A stretch of 64,000 nt of DNA, from the NCBI GenBank assembly GCA_031841125.1, contig CM063112.1:25322603-25386602 (forward strand), written 5' to 3'. Shown here piece after piece: positions 1-12,059 of the stretch (its first letter is position 1; every line of letters begins with the position of its first letter). The DNA is from Acanthococcus lagerstroemiae. Taxonomy: Eukaryota; Arthropoda; Insecta; Hemiptera; Eriococcidae. Made by a program: the position numbers and the translations under genes. The notes below the pieces were generated by a model, which saw nothing but the letters and a program-made list of their open reading frames with translations, did no database searches and was not told where the DNA came from.

Positions 1-1
1 G

Positions 2-292
2 AAAATACACGGTCCCGACCAGTCGTCTTCAGAAGAAGAAGACGAGGGGGAAGACGACGAGGGCACACGACGTGTATTGTTATTTGCCACTCGCAAGAAT
101 ATTGAATTGCTGCGCGAAAGCTCGGTATGGTTTGTCGACGGGACTTCCAAAACTGCTCCGTCCATCTTCGCTCAAATATTTACCGTCATGAGACTGCGAA
201 GACGTGTAGGATCGGCAGAGGCAGTCGCCATACCCCTCGTTTACTGCTTGTTATCGGGAAAAGAGCAAGAACAGTACGCCGGCGTCGGTTAG
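2..292 (+). pseudogene. MULE transposase fragment
   Basis: An open frame runs from the window edge to a stop at 290-292. An acidic Glu/Asp-rich stretch (about residues 15-25) is followed by the start of a Mutator-like transposase core: VWFVDGTSKTAPSIF carries the first catalytic Asp, and IPLVYCLLSGKEQEQY is the next conserved block. The frame then ends early, and the second Asp, the C-x-x-H motif and the catalytic Glu are not found downstream. The family normally runs to several hundred residues, so this is a truncated copy; the 5' part lies outside the window. It is a different subfamily from the two other MULEs here. The family call is secure and non-functionality is likely. Confidence 0.75.
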
Positions 293-553
293 CCTCACTC
301 GTCTTGAACCATGATCAATTAGGATCATCTTTCTCATATTCGTTCTAATACCTTCTTCAGCGGAATTTTTATGGTCCATCATGTACGTGCAGCGTCCGGA
401 TCGCGTAGTCGACATAAGGAATAAGATTTAAAATGAAAGTCACGCGTGTTATCGAACGCATGTAGATCATAAAAAATCGGAATTATACAAAAACGGACGT
501 CGTCGTCGCGGCCGGGCCTTCAGTTCGAGGATCCCATCTTCCATCCTGTCCTG

Positions 554-769
554 TCATTTATGGATTTCGGAGTGACTATACATTCCAATTTGCGATTCAA
601 TGACTCTTCCACAATCACGACAGACCAGCGGCGTGTTACTGGAAGCTGCTGCAGCTCTGCTTTGCACTAGTCGGAAAGCGCCGTCATTTTGATAGCAAAG
701 TGCTCTCCAAATGTCGTGCTCGAAATCATAGCATTTTATATTTTCAAAAGTATTAATTCGTTCTATCAA
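554..769 (-). pseudogene. LINE ORF2 C-terminal zinc-finger fragment (tentative)
   Basis: A 71-codon minus-strand frame ends with VCRDCGRVIESQIGMYSH, a C-x2-C finger followed by an IG-x3-SH block. That resembles the C-terminal finger of several insect LINE polyproteins (usual form C-x2-CGR-x4-IGL-x-SH). The preceding Arg/Ala-rich stretch also fits that position. No reverse transcriptase motifs are found upstream on the same strand, so at most a short 3' remnant survives. A spurious reading frame is possible. Confidence 0.45.
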
Positions 770-2270
770 TGGCTATCTCATGTGCTCGTGAATGCATGTT
801 AAGAATCGCCCCTTAAGATCAATAAATTTTCATACTCACGACGGCTAGTATTATTTCAGGCACCAAGACTATCTCCAGGGGCAGACGTTCAGCCGGCCAG
901 TCAAGCAGAATATCTCTACGACCAGCAGGAACTTCATTTACGACGTCTTTACTAGATTTTTTTCAGCAATTTCGGCAAACGTCACTCCCGCCTCCGTCTT
1001 ACCGCGCCATTTAAATCCTCAGATCTTTCCCTATGTTTCGTTGCGGTATCTCAAGATCTTGTTTTTGGATCGATAAATACCACCGTCTTCAAGTCGAATG
1101 CGAGCCTAATTTCCGTTCCAGTTATCTCACCATTTTAGCTCCTCTTCTTCACATTTTGCGAACCATCCCCCGCCACTTTCGGTAGACCAATGCAAAAACG
1201 GACAGATCAACTATCTAGTATAAGTTTCACTTTGCGGAGTCCCGCGATAAAACAATGACCGCCGAATGGACGAAGCGACAACCTCAGCACACCCTTATTA
1301 CCGCCAACCGCAAATCGAAGAGAAGCCTCGGCCGCATAAATGTAATTACCACTTTTCGCGGCTTCGTCGATTTGTGTACTGAGGGAGTCTTCCGAAAGTT
1401 ATTTTCGGGCAAAATGCCTACGTTTGTTCGTAATTACATAGCTTTTCCTAATATTCCTCGAAAACGAGCGAACGATAAGGCGGGAGCGAACGATAAAGCG
1501 GTACATTCACTTTGAGAACCTCAGCTATACGACAAAGGGCAGTTACAATGAAAACCAGGCATTCCCAGAGTAGAATAATTAAGGTGCTTTTTTGAACATC
1601 GTATGAATCCACTCACCTCCAAATGGCAAACAGTGCAGGTTGCAAATTCATTCGACGGAGCTTAAGGATACCAGGCCAATCCGGGGGCGACAAACTGCAC
1701 ACCGAGAGAACAACCATTCGAGAAGCAGGCACTCGCACCCACTTTGACGTTTCTCAGCTAATACTTAGGGGCAATGTTGTAATAAGTCTCAGTAACTGTA
1801 TCTCATGCGCTAATAGCACTACCTAGCTGAAATTTGGACACATGTATCGATGTGTATAATGACTATCGATATGGGTAACATTGACCGTACAATGTTATGG
1901 CTTCAGAATTTTAGAGACGTCTTGTTTTTTGAATGGTAATTTTTGGGTGATACCTTGCCGTGGTGAGGAGGCTTAAGCGTAAAAAACAAACTAAAAAAGA
2001 CTCTCTATGAGGTTACATATCGTTAAGATCGTGACCAACAGCCCCTAGGAGAAAGGAAACTCCAACACATAAACCTTGTTGAAAGCAATGCAAAACGAGA
2101 ACAGTATCTCTCTCCAGCAAATGTAGCTTTTCCACATATTAATTACTGGTGATGGCGTACCAACAGGTAAATAATTTTTCTGGACGTAAATAGCTCCCCA
2201 TTCGGATGTCCGGGACGAGCTACTTGGAGGAGCATCATCATCGGAAAGTTTTGAAAAGAAAGGCGCAATT
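770..2270. other. no recognised gene
   Basis: Unique-looking AT-rich sequence. The short open frames here (for example 1255-1515 and 1623-1826) show no domain, no convincing composition and no splice context that I can support. Confidence 0.5.
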
Positions 2271-2509
2271 AAAACAGGGACTTGGAATATAAGAAGCTCA
2301 AATGGAGTTGGAAGATTAGAGAATCTTAAGCGAGAAATGCATAGGCTTAACCTAGGAATAGTTCGAATAAGTGAACTAAGGTGGAAAGAGGAGAATGATT
2401 TTTGGTCAGGAGAATTTAGAATAATAAATACAAAGGGAATAAAAGAGCAAGCTAGGGTCGGAATTGTTATGAATAAACAAATTGGTAATAAAGGTAACCA
2501 GTACTGAAG
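2271..2509 (+). pseudogene. LINE endonuclease fragment (RTE-like)
   Basis: The translation opens with KTGTWNIRSSNGVGRLENLK and continues through LGIVRISELRWK and DFWSGEFRII to VGIVMNK. This is the N-terminal part of the apurinic-like endonuclease of non-LTR retrotransposons, which nicks target DNA to prime reverse transcription. The TWN motif and the ISE-x-RW block (metal-binding Glu) are present. Only about 79 codons remain before a stop, and a purine-strand simple repeat follows directly. The LINE family is clear; the clade is inferred. Confidence 0.8.
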
Positions 2510-3440
2510 GAAAAAAAGAAGAAAAAAAGACAGAAAGCAAGAAAGAAAGTCGAAGGAAAGAAAGTCGAAGGAAAGAAAGAAATCAGAAAGAAAGTAAGAA
2601 AGTCAGAAAGTGAGAAAATTTTAGAAAAAAAGAATGAGAGAAAGAAAGTCAGAACGAAAGAAAGGCAGAGAGAACGACAGTCAGAAAGGCAGAAAGAAAG
2701 ACAGTCAGAAAGGCAGAAAGAAAGACAGTCAGAAAGACTGAAAGACAGACAGAAAGAAAGAAAGAAAGTAAGTAAGAAAGTCAGAAAGTATGAAAGAACA
2801 GAAAGAAAGTCAAAAAGTCAAAAAAAAAAGAAAGTAAGGAAAAAAGTAAAAAGAAAATAAATAAAGAAAGACAAAGTCAGAAAAAATAATAAAGAAAGAA
2901 AGTCAGAAAGAAACAAAGTCAGAACAAAGGAAAAATAGAAAGCAAGATAGAAAGAAAGAAAGACCAAAAGATAGAAAGAAAGTAATTATGGAAGAAAGTC
3001 AGAAAGTAAGGAAAACAGAATAAAAGAAAGTAAGAAAGTAAAAAGAAAAAGAAAGACAGAACTACAGACAGGCACAAAGAAAGACGGACAGAAAAAAAGA
3101 CCAACAGACAGACAAATAGAAAGGAAGACAGACAGACAGACAGACGGATGGATGGATGGATGGACGGACGGACAAACGAACAGACATACAGACAGACAGA
3201 CCAAAAGAAATACAGAAGACAGACAGACCAAAAAGGAAAGACAGACAGACAGACCAAAAGACTGACAGACAGACAGCCCGAAAGAAAAACAGACAGACTG
3301 ACTGAAAGAAAGATATGTAGACCGACAGACAGACAGACAGACCAAAAGAAGAACGAAAGAAAGAAAGAAAGCCCGAACGAAAGAAGGAAGGGTGGGAGAG
3401 AGGGAGGGAGGGAGAGAGAGAGAGGCAGACAGACAGACAG
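2500..3440. repeat. purine-strand GAAAG/GACA simple repeat
   Basis: The + strand is almost entirely purine with interspersed C. It grades from GAAAGAAAGTCA-like units into (ACAG)n near 3060-3330, with a short GGAT/GGAC run around 3147-3172, and ends in GAGGGAGG/GAGA. Open frames on both strands across it (Leu/Ser/Cys-rich on minus, Asp/Arg/Gln-rich on plus) are products of the repeat. Confidence 0.95.
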
Positions 3441-3629
3441 ACAGGGACAGACACGAGACAGACTTGACCGAATGCCCACAGCCAGATCCACACTGTCGCC
3501 TGGTTAGGGTAACGTCTACCCTGCATAGTGGAGAGCCTGGGGCATCAAGTACGCCCCCGCTGGCGAGACTTCGACAACACTACCAAAAGATGGATTAGCA
3601 CGAGTCGATCTCCACTAACAGGCGTTTGC

Positions 3630-4643
3630 CAAGTGTTACTATTTTAGCACTTTCGGTGCTAAAGCAGCACTTTTTCTATTTATTCAGCACTGAAAATTGG
3701 GCCTGTTGCACCTAACTCAGATCTAGCACTCTTTTGGGTTGAAGATGGTCCCTCCGTGAAAATTCAACTCCTTTCAGCTCTCTACTCAATTTTTGACCAC
3801 TTCTTAGCCCCTTTTCACTTTTTGAAAGGATATTTATGTAAATAGGTAAATGTGACCTTCCACAAAGGAACGTGTAATGTGCGTGGCTAAATTCAGAATT
3901 TATAAGGTACCATTTCAGACGTCAAAATAATGTTGTAGTAGACACTTCAGGGTAATGTGGACGCTGTTCAGCGTAAGGGAACCAACCGACATTTGTAAAC
4001 AAAATGAGTGATTAGTATCGTTGGAAAGAGTGTACGAAGTAGAATCCAAAATGAGCTCCGGATTCAAAAATGTGAACTCATGTTGAAAAAAGTTTATCAG
4101 TAAACGCTATGTCATATAGTTTCTACATGGCTCTTGAACTTCGAATCACGAGTTCTCGAAAAACAGATTTTGCTGGTTAGTTCCCTAATGCTTAACAGCG
4201 TCTATGTATGATGGCTCTAGAAGGCAACGTTCAAGGGTTTCAGTTATGACTCAGTTAGGATTCAGAAACGATGAGCTGCGTTGCAAACCTTGTTTTAGTT
4301 ATCAAACGAAGAGTTTCCTCCAGAAATCGGTGGCCAGGCATGTATTTTTCTGAGTTCGTAATTTCATTAGAAATCGAATACATAATTTGGATTTAAAGAA
4401 ATATTTTTGGTTGCAGCTAGGTCCCGAGGAAACAGTTTGCGTGAATAAATTGTAAACTCTGATTTCGGATCAACTTTTTTATTTTCCATCATTTAAAAAG
4501 AGTACAAAGTAGCCTAATTTTCTCAACCCGTTCAGAAAAATTCAACTCCTTTTTCAGCGTTTTTTGAAAAGAAGTCTAGCTCTCTTTAGCACTGTTTCTG
4601 GAAGAATTCTAGCACCAACAAGATTTGCGATCTGGTAACACTG
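3630..4643. mobile_element. probable non-autonomous hAT-like element
   Basis: The left end CAAGTGTTACTATTTTAGC and the reverse complement of the right end, CAGTGTTACCAGATCG, form short imperfect inverted termini. They resemble the CAGTG-TGCCA ends of proven hAT copies elsewhere in this window. AGCACT-like motifs recur inside both ends. No transposase frame is present. I found no matching 8-bp flanking duplication, so the boundaries are approximate. Confidence 0.5.
3960..4202. mobile_element. 243-bp inverted-repeat element nested in the 3630-4643 repeat
   Basis: The left end (3960-3987, GACGCTGTTCAGCGTAAGGG onward) pairs with the reverse complement of the right end (4175-4202, GACGCTGTTAAGCATTAGGG onward) over about 28 bp with few mismatches. 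It lies inside the larger candidate hAT copy, so it is either a nested MITE or an internal foldback of that element. No coding capacity. Confidence 0.6.
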
Positions 4644-6179
4644 ACCGTCACAGTCATTAAGAAAACCTATTTAGGATCTTACAGGTGAATTCAATGTCAA
4701 GGACTGCTTGAACACTAAGTGCACCACAATTTAAGGTAGACTCGGAGTCCAAGGATTTCTCAAACACCAAGCACTCTACTTGAAAGGTTCATTTAATGTT
4801 GGTCGACACGAAGAGTCGTTAGATATATTGCAGGGTCCGTCGGAGTTGGCATTTGCCTAACTTATAACAGTGTCTGTCAAGGTTTGCCAGTAGATGGCTA
4901 GTAAGAGGGCGAGCAGTAGCGAGAGAGCAAGAAGGAGTTCAACTACAAAATAAAATTGTAATTAATGCAACGGTTATCTGACCTGTAAATCTTCACAAGC
5001 TTGTTCAAACACTAACACAAATACTAGCACACGAGCTTGCTTCTTATTGCACGAACCGAAACACTAGCACGAACAAAATTATTAGTAACGCGAGCGTATC
5101 ACGAGTTTGCTTAGCCTTTGCAGAAAACCGCATTTCTCAACTACATAAAGTTCAACACAGCAATGAGACGGGTCGCACATCGGTTACCAGGTATCGCTGT
5201 GACTGGTATGAACAAGATCATGACTCATTGGTTTATCGTTAGTTTTGAAGTAACAGGCTCTAACGATTTGGCTTTGTTGAAGTATCTGAGGCTGTCGGCA
5301 CGAGGAATTACAATACGGACTGAACCTTTTTTTATCTTACTCAACGATAACGAAACACTAATGCTGGTAGTCGGAGTTGAAATTCGACGTGATAGGCTCG
5401 TATGCTTCGCCTTTGTTAAGCATCCGAGGCTCTCGCATGTTCAAGATGTGTCACGTTCGAGATATTGATTGACTATATTATGAATATAATATTTCGACTA
5501 TTAATTATAGTGGGACATTAGTAATTAAAATCGAAGTCATTTTTTCGACAAGGGCATTGGAATGTGTGTATGGGCGTCAACGCGGTCGCCAGGATCACAT
5601 ATCCATGTATCAATGCTCTTCCGCGCAATTCGGACTTATTCTTGTTCTTCTTTTTTTTTTTTAATCTCTCATATTCCTCAATTCTTGTAATGAATTTCCG
5701 ACCGGTGCTAATATGCCCTAATACTGAGAACTGAGGACCCTCTCCTATCACAAATGATGTGTAGCTGGTACTATGTAAGTCTGGAAACCAAACGTGAGGG
5801 AAATTGTGCACCAAAAAATTCTTTTGATTAGCAATAATCGGGTACTGCGATGCAGAGCTAGATACAAATAATGTTTCTCTATCGGAACTCATTTAAACCA
5901 ACTCACTTAAGCCCACGGTCTAGTCAGCTAGTCGATTATAATTAAGGTACAAAAGCATATAAAATGTACAAAAAAAAAATCCATGGAAATTTCTATTAAA
6001 TGCTGAAGATGACTAGAAGAAATAAAATTTCCCTGGAAATGTGGACCACTGAACTGAATTGTGAACTGACTTGTGACGAGGAAAAGCTAAATAATACGGA
6101 TTGGCTTCACGCAATACGCACCACTGAACTGAACTGTGAACTGAACTGAAAATGAAAAAAGAAGAGAAACATCCATTGT
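4644..6179. other. no recognised gene
   Basis: The 116-codon frame at 5118-5468 (+) and the 124-codon frame at 5518-5892 (-) resemble no family I know. The latter contains a Lys run from a poly(T) tract. Weak duplicated phrases occur around 5275-5430. Copies of a TTTCCATGGAAATTTCTATTAA-like motif near 5980 recur at about 10225. Confidence 0.4.
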
Positions 6180-6573
6180 TACCAAATTCGGTAATTTGGT
6201 CTCATTTTGGGATTCTGCTACATTTATCAAATTTGATATACATGTATAATTATCAAATGTGGTAATTTTTTCAAATTTACTGATTCGGTCAAATTTTGCA
6301 CTCTAACCAAATATTGTGGTTTTGTTAAATTTGGTGGGTATGTATAAATACGGAAAATTTATCACATTCTAAAGTTTGATGAATTATTTGAATGGTTTGA
6401 ATTTCTCAAAATGGTAAATTTGTTGATTTTGTCAAATTTGTTAATTTGTAAAACTGTGAAATTCATCTGAATGTTACATTTTTTTAATTTGTCGAATGTT
6501 GGAGCATTGTCAAATTTGTCAGCTCAAACTTGTCCGATGAATTGTTAAATTTGTTACCTTTGTGGAATTTAAT
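6180..6573. repeat. AT-rich CAAATTTG satellite, left part
   Basis: Degenerate short units such as TTGTCAAATTTGTTAAATTTG are strung together. The same sequence resumes at about 7743, so the array was split by the inserted element at 6574-7738. Confidence 0.85.
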
Positions 6574-7738
6574 GGGTGATTCTCCGAAAAATGGACAATT
6601 TAATGTGGACAAAAACCAAAAAAAATGAGGTTCATTTTTCAAATTTTTTTCGTTTAAATCGATACTAGGGGTGTTGAGAAATCATATTCCGGTACCGGCC
6701 GGGCTTAAATTTGATTTTGGAGGGTTGTAAAAAAAAATGTTGTCCACATTGAAAGACAAATTTTTCAAGTTTACATAGTGTGATAAGATGAGGCTGTACA
6801 ATCACACAGCGGCACGTGAGTTACAATCTCATAGATCACGGTTTTATGAAGTACCAAAAATTCATCTAGGAAAGTAGTCTCTGCACGAAGAAGATTTAAA
6901 GGCTGTTTCTACAGACTGCTTCTAAGTGTCGAAAGATTCACGTCCTTCAGCGTGGATACAAGGAATACGTGAGTAGCCACGTTGAATAATATTTTATGTC
7001 CACGTTTAAGGACAAAATCGCCTTTTCCCTTTTCCCATTGGGTAAATATGCGGAAAATATTTGATACATGTTGCTGAATGTAATGTGGCTAACATTAGTT
7101 ATATTATTACGTTTTTACAAATTCGGAGCTATAAATTCAATATGGCTGTTGATGTCCACGATGAAGGACACTTTTTTTTAGAAACCAGGATCTCAGCAAT
7201 AAATGAGTATTTTAGCATACAAATTATCATTATTTCACAGAAGTTCTTACACAGCCTCCTAGAGGAAGTTATGAGGAAGTTATATGAGCATTTGAGAGAA
7301 GTTTATGCTTATAGTGGAACCCTACAGAGAGGTTTGAAAATTATCCACGTTGAAGGACATATCTCTTCCTAGACACAACTTTGAGGTATTCTAAAGGTTA
7401 CTTAACTTGGTTAGAAAAAGATTGTAAGACCTATACCGTGTTGCCTCAACTTACCTCTTCAACAATGTGACACAGTAGTTCCTGAAAATGATGTATTAAA
7501 CCCTTCCAGCAAGCAAAAAAAACGGAACTAGGCCAGGTTGACACCCACGCTGATGGACATTTCAGGTGCATTTTCGATTTTCTAATGATGTTCTGCTGAA
7601 CTAGGGAGAGCTTTTACCACTGTTTCCATCAGAAGAGTTCATTTCCTCAATTTTGATAGATTGCGCATAGCATTCTGATAATAAGTGGCAGAGTTACAGC
7701 CTATTTACATGAATTGTCCATTTTCCGGAGAATTACCC
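6574..7738. mobile_element. 1.17-kb terminal-inverted-repeat element with internal iterons
   Basis: The left end GGGTGATTCTCCGAAAAATGG matches the reverse complement of the right end, GGGTAATTCTCCGGAAAATGG, for about 28 bp. TAAT flanks both sides (6570-6573 and 7739-7742). The element interrupts the AT-rich satellite. Inside, a motif close to TCCACGTTGAAGGACA occurs six times (near 6742, 6942 inverted, 7000, 7154, 7347 and 7541). A 103-codon frame at 7061-7372 has no recognisable domain. It reads as a non-autonomous DNA transposon; the superfamily is not determined. Confidence 0.8.
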
Positions 7739-7742
7739 TAAT

Positions 7743-8930
7743 ACATTGGTATTTGTTAGATTGGTCCGATTTGTTATAACGATTGTCCATGTTTCTCAGT
7801 TTTCAAATTGGTTGAATTTACTGAATTTGTTCATTTTTAGTATAACTTGTCAATTTGATCAATTATTAAATTTGATAATAAATCAGTCAATTTTTACTGT
7901 CTTTGTCAAATTTGTCCGCTTTATTTAGTTTATGCACTTTCATTTTGTCAAATTTATTAAATTTGTTTCATTAAGTTTGTCAAATTTGATAAATTTTTCA
8001 GCTCTATTAAATATTGTTTAATTTGTTGAATTTATAAATTCGTTAAATTTGATATATTTGTTAAATTTATACCTCAAGTTAAATATGTTCAACTTTTTCA
8101 TAGATTTATTAATTTTGATGTTCCAAAATTTTTAAATTTGTTGAATTTATCAAATTTGTTAACTTGATAAAATTTGTTAATTTGCCAAATTATTAAATTT
8201 GGTAATAAATCAATCAAATTTACTGTCTTTGTCAAATTTGTCAGCCGCATTCAATTCATCAACATTATCCACTTTATTAAATTTATCAAATTTGTTTTAT
8301 TAAATTTGTCAAATTTGATAAATTTTTCAGATTTATTAAATTTGTTTAATTTGATAAATTTGATACATTCGTTAAATTTATTCCTTAGGTTAAATGTGTT
8401 TAACTTTTTCATAGATTTGTCAATTTCGATGATTTAAAAATTTTTAATTTGTTGAATTTATCAAATTTATTGACTTTATTAAATTTGTTAACTTAATAAG
8501 ATTTGTTAATTTGCCAAATTATTAATTTTGTTTTTCAAATTATCAGATTTATCAAAGCTGTCAAATTGTTCAGATTTATTAAACTTGTCAGCTTTATCTA
8601 ATTTATCATATTTATTAGCTTGATTAAGTTTCTCAAATTTGGTGTGAATTTCCAGCCAATTAAATGTGTTAAATTTGATTAATTTCTAAAAATTGTTAAA
8701 TTTGTTAAATATGCTGAATTCGTTGAATGCGTTCCATTGGTTAAACCTGATTAGCTTTTTAAATTTGTCAATTTTGCTGATTTTTCAAAACCTTCAATTT
8801 GTTGAATTTATGAATCTGCAGAATCCAGCAAATTTGTTATAATATTTGTTAATTTGTCAACTTGTTAAATTAGTTGAATTGATCAAATGTGTTATCTTTG
8901 TTAAATCTGCTAGCTTTATAAATTATTTTT
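7743..8930. repeat. AT-rich CAAATTTG satellite, right part
   Basis: Continuation of the array left of 6574, with longer higher-order similarity: the stretch near 7960-8200 resembles the one near 8270-8510. Hydrophobic Phe/Ile/Asn-rich open frames across it are artefacts of the repeat. Confidence 0.85.
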
Positions 8931-9472
8931 TCGGCGGTACGGTCGTTGCTCGTCGACATTCTCATATTGGTGGAATCCAAGGAGCAGAAAGACATGAAAA
9001 TGCTCTCCCGTGGTTGCAGACGCATCTGCAAACTAATGCACCAGCGGAGCGTAGTACTCAAAGGCTAATACAAGGAATGTAATGCTCTAAGACTGATACA
9101 AGGAGCGTTGCGGGTCGGAAGCCAGAGTCAGCCAATTTCCGTTGCCTGCTGGATTATCCAGCCAGCCAACCTAGCCGAGACTTGTCTATATATTTTTGAG
9201 AAGACAAAGGGAAAATTCAAAAAATTGACAAGCTACCGTCTTTTTCATTACTGATAAGACATAATGACAGATACGAGACTCGTCGATAAGGCATAAAGAA
9301 AAAACATGTCAAAATAAAGACATAAAAATGTCAAAAATCCAAAAATTGCAGGGACAGATTAGTCATCTTCTACTTTATTATTGAGATAAAGACCTGAAGA
9401 CAGACAGACTGTCAGTCTATGGCTGATAAAAGACATAATGACAGAGAAAGATATACAATAGGCATGAGAAGT

Positions 9473-9900
9473 CTACCCGATATAAATGGGACAACCACCT
9501 TTTCCTTCCCCACTGATATTACAGCAGTCGCATTTCCTATTGATAAGAAATAAAGACAAACCTAAAACTTTTCTATATATCGCTGATAAGACACAAAGGA
9601 ATCAATCCAGTCAGTCAGGTCTATACTTTTCTATGTATCGAAGGGAACAGTCCAGTCAGTCAGTCAGGTCTATATATTTTTGATCTACCCGATATCAATC
9701 TGACAACCATCTTTTCCGTCCCAAAACTTGCCTATATATCGCTGATAAGACACAAAGGGAACAGTCCAGCCAGTCAGTCAGGTTTATATATTTTTGTTCT
9801 ACCCGATACAAAACCGCCTTCTCCTTCCCCGCGGATATTACAGTAGTCTCATTTCCTACTGATAAGTAGTCTATAAATCGTTGATAAGACACAAAGTTAT
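9473..9900. repeat. local degenerate repeat cluster
   Basis: The phrase CTACCCGATA-N-ACAACC-CTTTTCC occurs near 9474, 9685 and 9799. GCTGATAAGACACAAAGG-AACA-TCCAGTCAGTCAG occurs near 9580 and 9742, with a related copy near 9645. Units are jumbled rather than strictly tandem. No coding content. Confidence 0.7.
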
Positions 9901-9984
9901 TATGATTATTAACGTGGCACGTGAAACGTCAACGTTTTTCAGTTTGTGGGCCAGAGTAAAGACATAAAAATGTCAAAAACAGCA

Positions 9985-10660
9985 AAGATCAAGATCAATG
10001 AGCATATGGCTGGAGCTACGGTTTTCGTTAAACTATACACATGGCTGGAAGAAACCTCCCCCATTTCTCCCTAAGTGATCATCTTCGACTCTGCCTATCT
10101 AAACTCTGTGAAGCCTCATTACGAGGTATATTTTGACACCTCTCCAAAACCTGTGATGTCTGAAGGGAGAGGGGAGGGGAGGTAGTGTAACATTTTATAC
10201 GCATTCGTACCCTAACACGAAAAATTTCCATGGAAATTTCTATTAACAACATGGCTGCATACTGTAGTCGCGCGTAGGGCGCAACAAGTGTCAACCACTG
10301 AATTCGTGTCAGAAGCGTTACGGTTTTCACTTAAGTATAGGTGCCCATGGCTGGAAGAAAATGAAAACGTCAACCACTGAACTGAATTGTTACCATAAAG
10401 AGCTAAAGAACTGTGAGATGAACTGGGCTGGAAATGAGAAGAGAACCCCAACGTCTCTGAGGTAATGCCCGAAAGGGCCCTAGTTTCGTGTCAGGAGTGT
10501 GTCGAAGGGGGTGTTACGGTTGTTGCTCAAGTATACCTCTGGCTGGAAGAAATAAATTTCCAAGAAAATGCATAAATATTCACTCAAGTATACTCAGTAG
10601 TAGGACGTCATAGTTACAGGAGCGTTACGGTTTTCGCTCAAGTATACCTAGGAGTAAAAG
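9985..10660. repeat. degenerate repeat with GTTACGGTTTTCGCTCAAGTATAC motif
   Basis: Four or five copies of a phrase like GCGTTACGGTTTTCGCTCAAG, followed by TATAC and GGCTGGAAGAAA, lie near 10015, 10316, 10515 and 10622. ACCACTGAACTGAATTGT phrases are shared with 6045-6130. This appears to be a dispersed repeat family in pieces; no gene is seen. Confidence 0.6.
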
Positions 10661-12059
10661 CATATACAATGCTAAAAAGGAAAAACATTGCTCATATGTG
10701 CACAACAAATGGGCCTTTGAGAGGTTTGCAGCCTAGGTCCCATTGCTTAAATCTCTCACGAGTCGGACAATATCGGGATACCACTGTAACGCGATCAGGA
10801 CAATTGTAAGGCATGGGGCAAAAGGCGTTAATATCAGGAGTGGAAGCGGTCGAGGTTAAGGTGGTTGATACTTTTACCACTAGAAAATATTCTCTGTAGA
10901 ATTGTAAACGTTCACTTTGAGACACGATGCGACGCCATCATCTCTTACCGATGCCCCGCAGCTCCACCGCTGGCAGCGCTACACCGAATCTTTTGTACAC
11001 TGAAGCTCTAAACATCGGATAAATTTGATTGACGATGTCTATCCGTGACATTTAAAACGTCGTCAAAACGATGATGTCTTTTATTTCAGAAGTCTGCCGC
11101 GTTTTCTACATTATTTATACTTATCCCGTTCCGAACATTGTAATTTACTCTATGGCGCGGACTGAAAGATTATTAATCACGACGCTTGTGAAAAAACCCG
11201 CGCGGCGACACAATAAAGAAGTTGACGATTTGGCTTCGGGTAAGTGTCGCGTCATTTGTTGGTTTCGTGCAAGTGCCACGAAATTATACCCGACGGCGGA
11301 AAAAGGTTCCGACTTGTTAGACGGAACTGATGGAAACATTTGTCTCGAATAAGCGGAAGGGAACATTAGGCAGGGGAAAACTGGATTTCGAAGTAACTAG
11401 AACGAAACCAGAGATAGTTGGGCGGTAATGAGAAGGCGGAAAAGGGTGTCTTTCATGGCCGAACAATGCTGGGAATGCCATTAAGCTCAAAAGGACCAAC
11501 TAAGGCCATAGATAACTGTCATGGGTGTTCGCTCCTGATTTTAAGTTGTGCATACATTACTGTCTGTAATAGAGATTTAAAAATAACTTCGCATTCATAT
11601 TTCTCCAGAATCAACTGACGCAGCTATAGCAGCTTAACCCATCCACAGTTCAAAAAACAATGGCCGGTGTGCATGCAACCTGAAGCTAAAACCGTAATCC
11701 TGAATGCTTCCACAGATGTAGTGGTAAATACAAGCTAACGAACTGAAAACTGATTCGTCTGAGAATACGGTATCCGACTTTTTTGATTTTGATGATGGGA
11801 ATACTGTTGATGAGTCAACACATCGCACTTGAGCGGAATTAGAAATACAGTAGCCTTATGACTACCCGCCTTTCGGATTACCCGCCCTGGAATTGGCCGC
11901 CCGTCCTCACCGCAATAACCGTTGCCTTGACCGCAGGGCGGATAAAACGCCTTGTCCAAGAAAAATCAGTAAAATTAGAATTCTGCGGCAGAAAAACGAG
12001 AAAGTATCATCGCAGATTTTTTTTTTCTTCAAATTAATCTACTGTATGATCTGTACAAT
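10661..12059. other. no recognised gene
   Basis: Several overlapping short frames (10692-10925 minus, 11071-11352 plus, 11893-12129 plus) show no supported domain. The GC-rich block 11848-11955 begins CAGTAGCCTTATGACTACCC and repeats the word ACCCGCC, which resembles a pogo/Tigger end, but no partner end was found. Confidence 0.4.

Noticed and set aside
2919..3526. Several long open frames on both strands, one of 190 codons rich in Leu/Ser/Cys
   Set aside because: They lie entirely in the purine-strand simple repeat; the absence of stops and the residue bias follow from the repeat.
3630..4643. 8-bp target duplication for the hAT-like element
   Set aside because: The flanking octamers GCGTTTGC and ACCGTCAC do not match, so I left this copy at moderate confidence.
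5518..5892. 124-codon minus-strand frame
   Set aside because: It has a Lys run from a homopolymer, no recognised domain and no splice or promoter context.
11848..11960. Pogo/Tigger terminal repeat
   Set aside because: The ACCCGCC words are suggestive, but no partner end, TA pair or transposase was found within reach.
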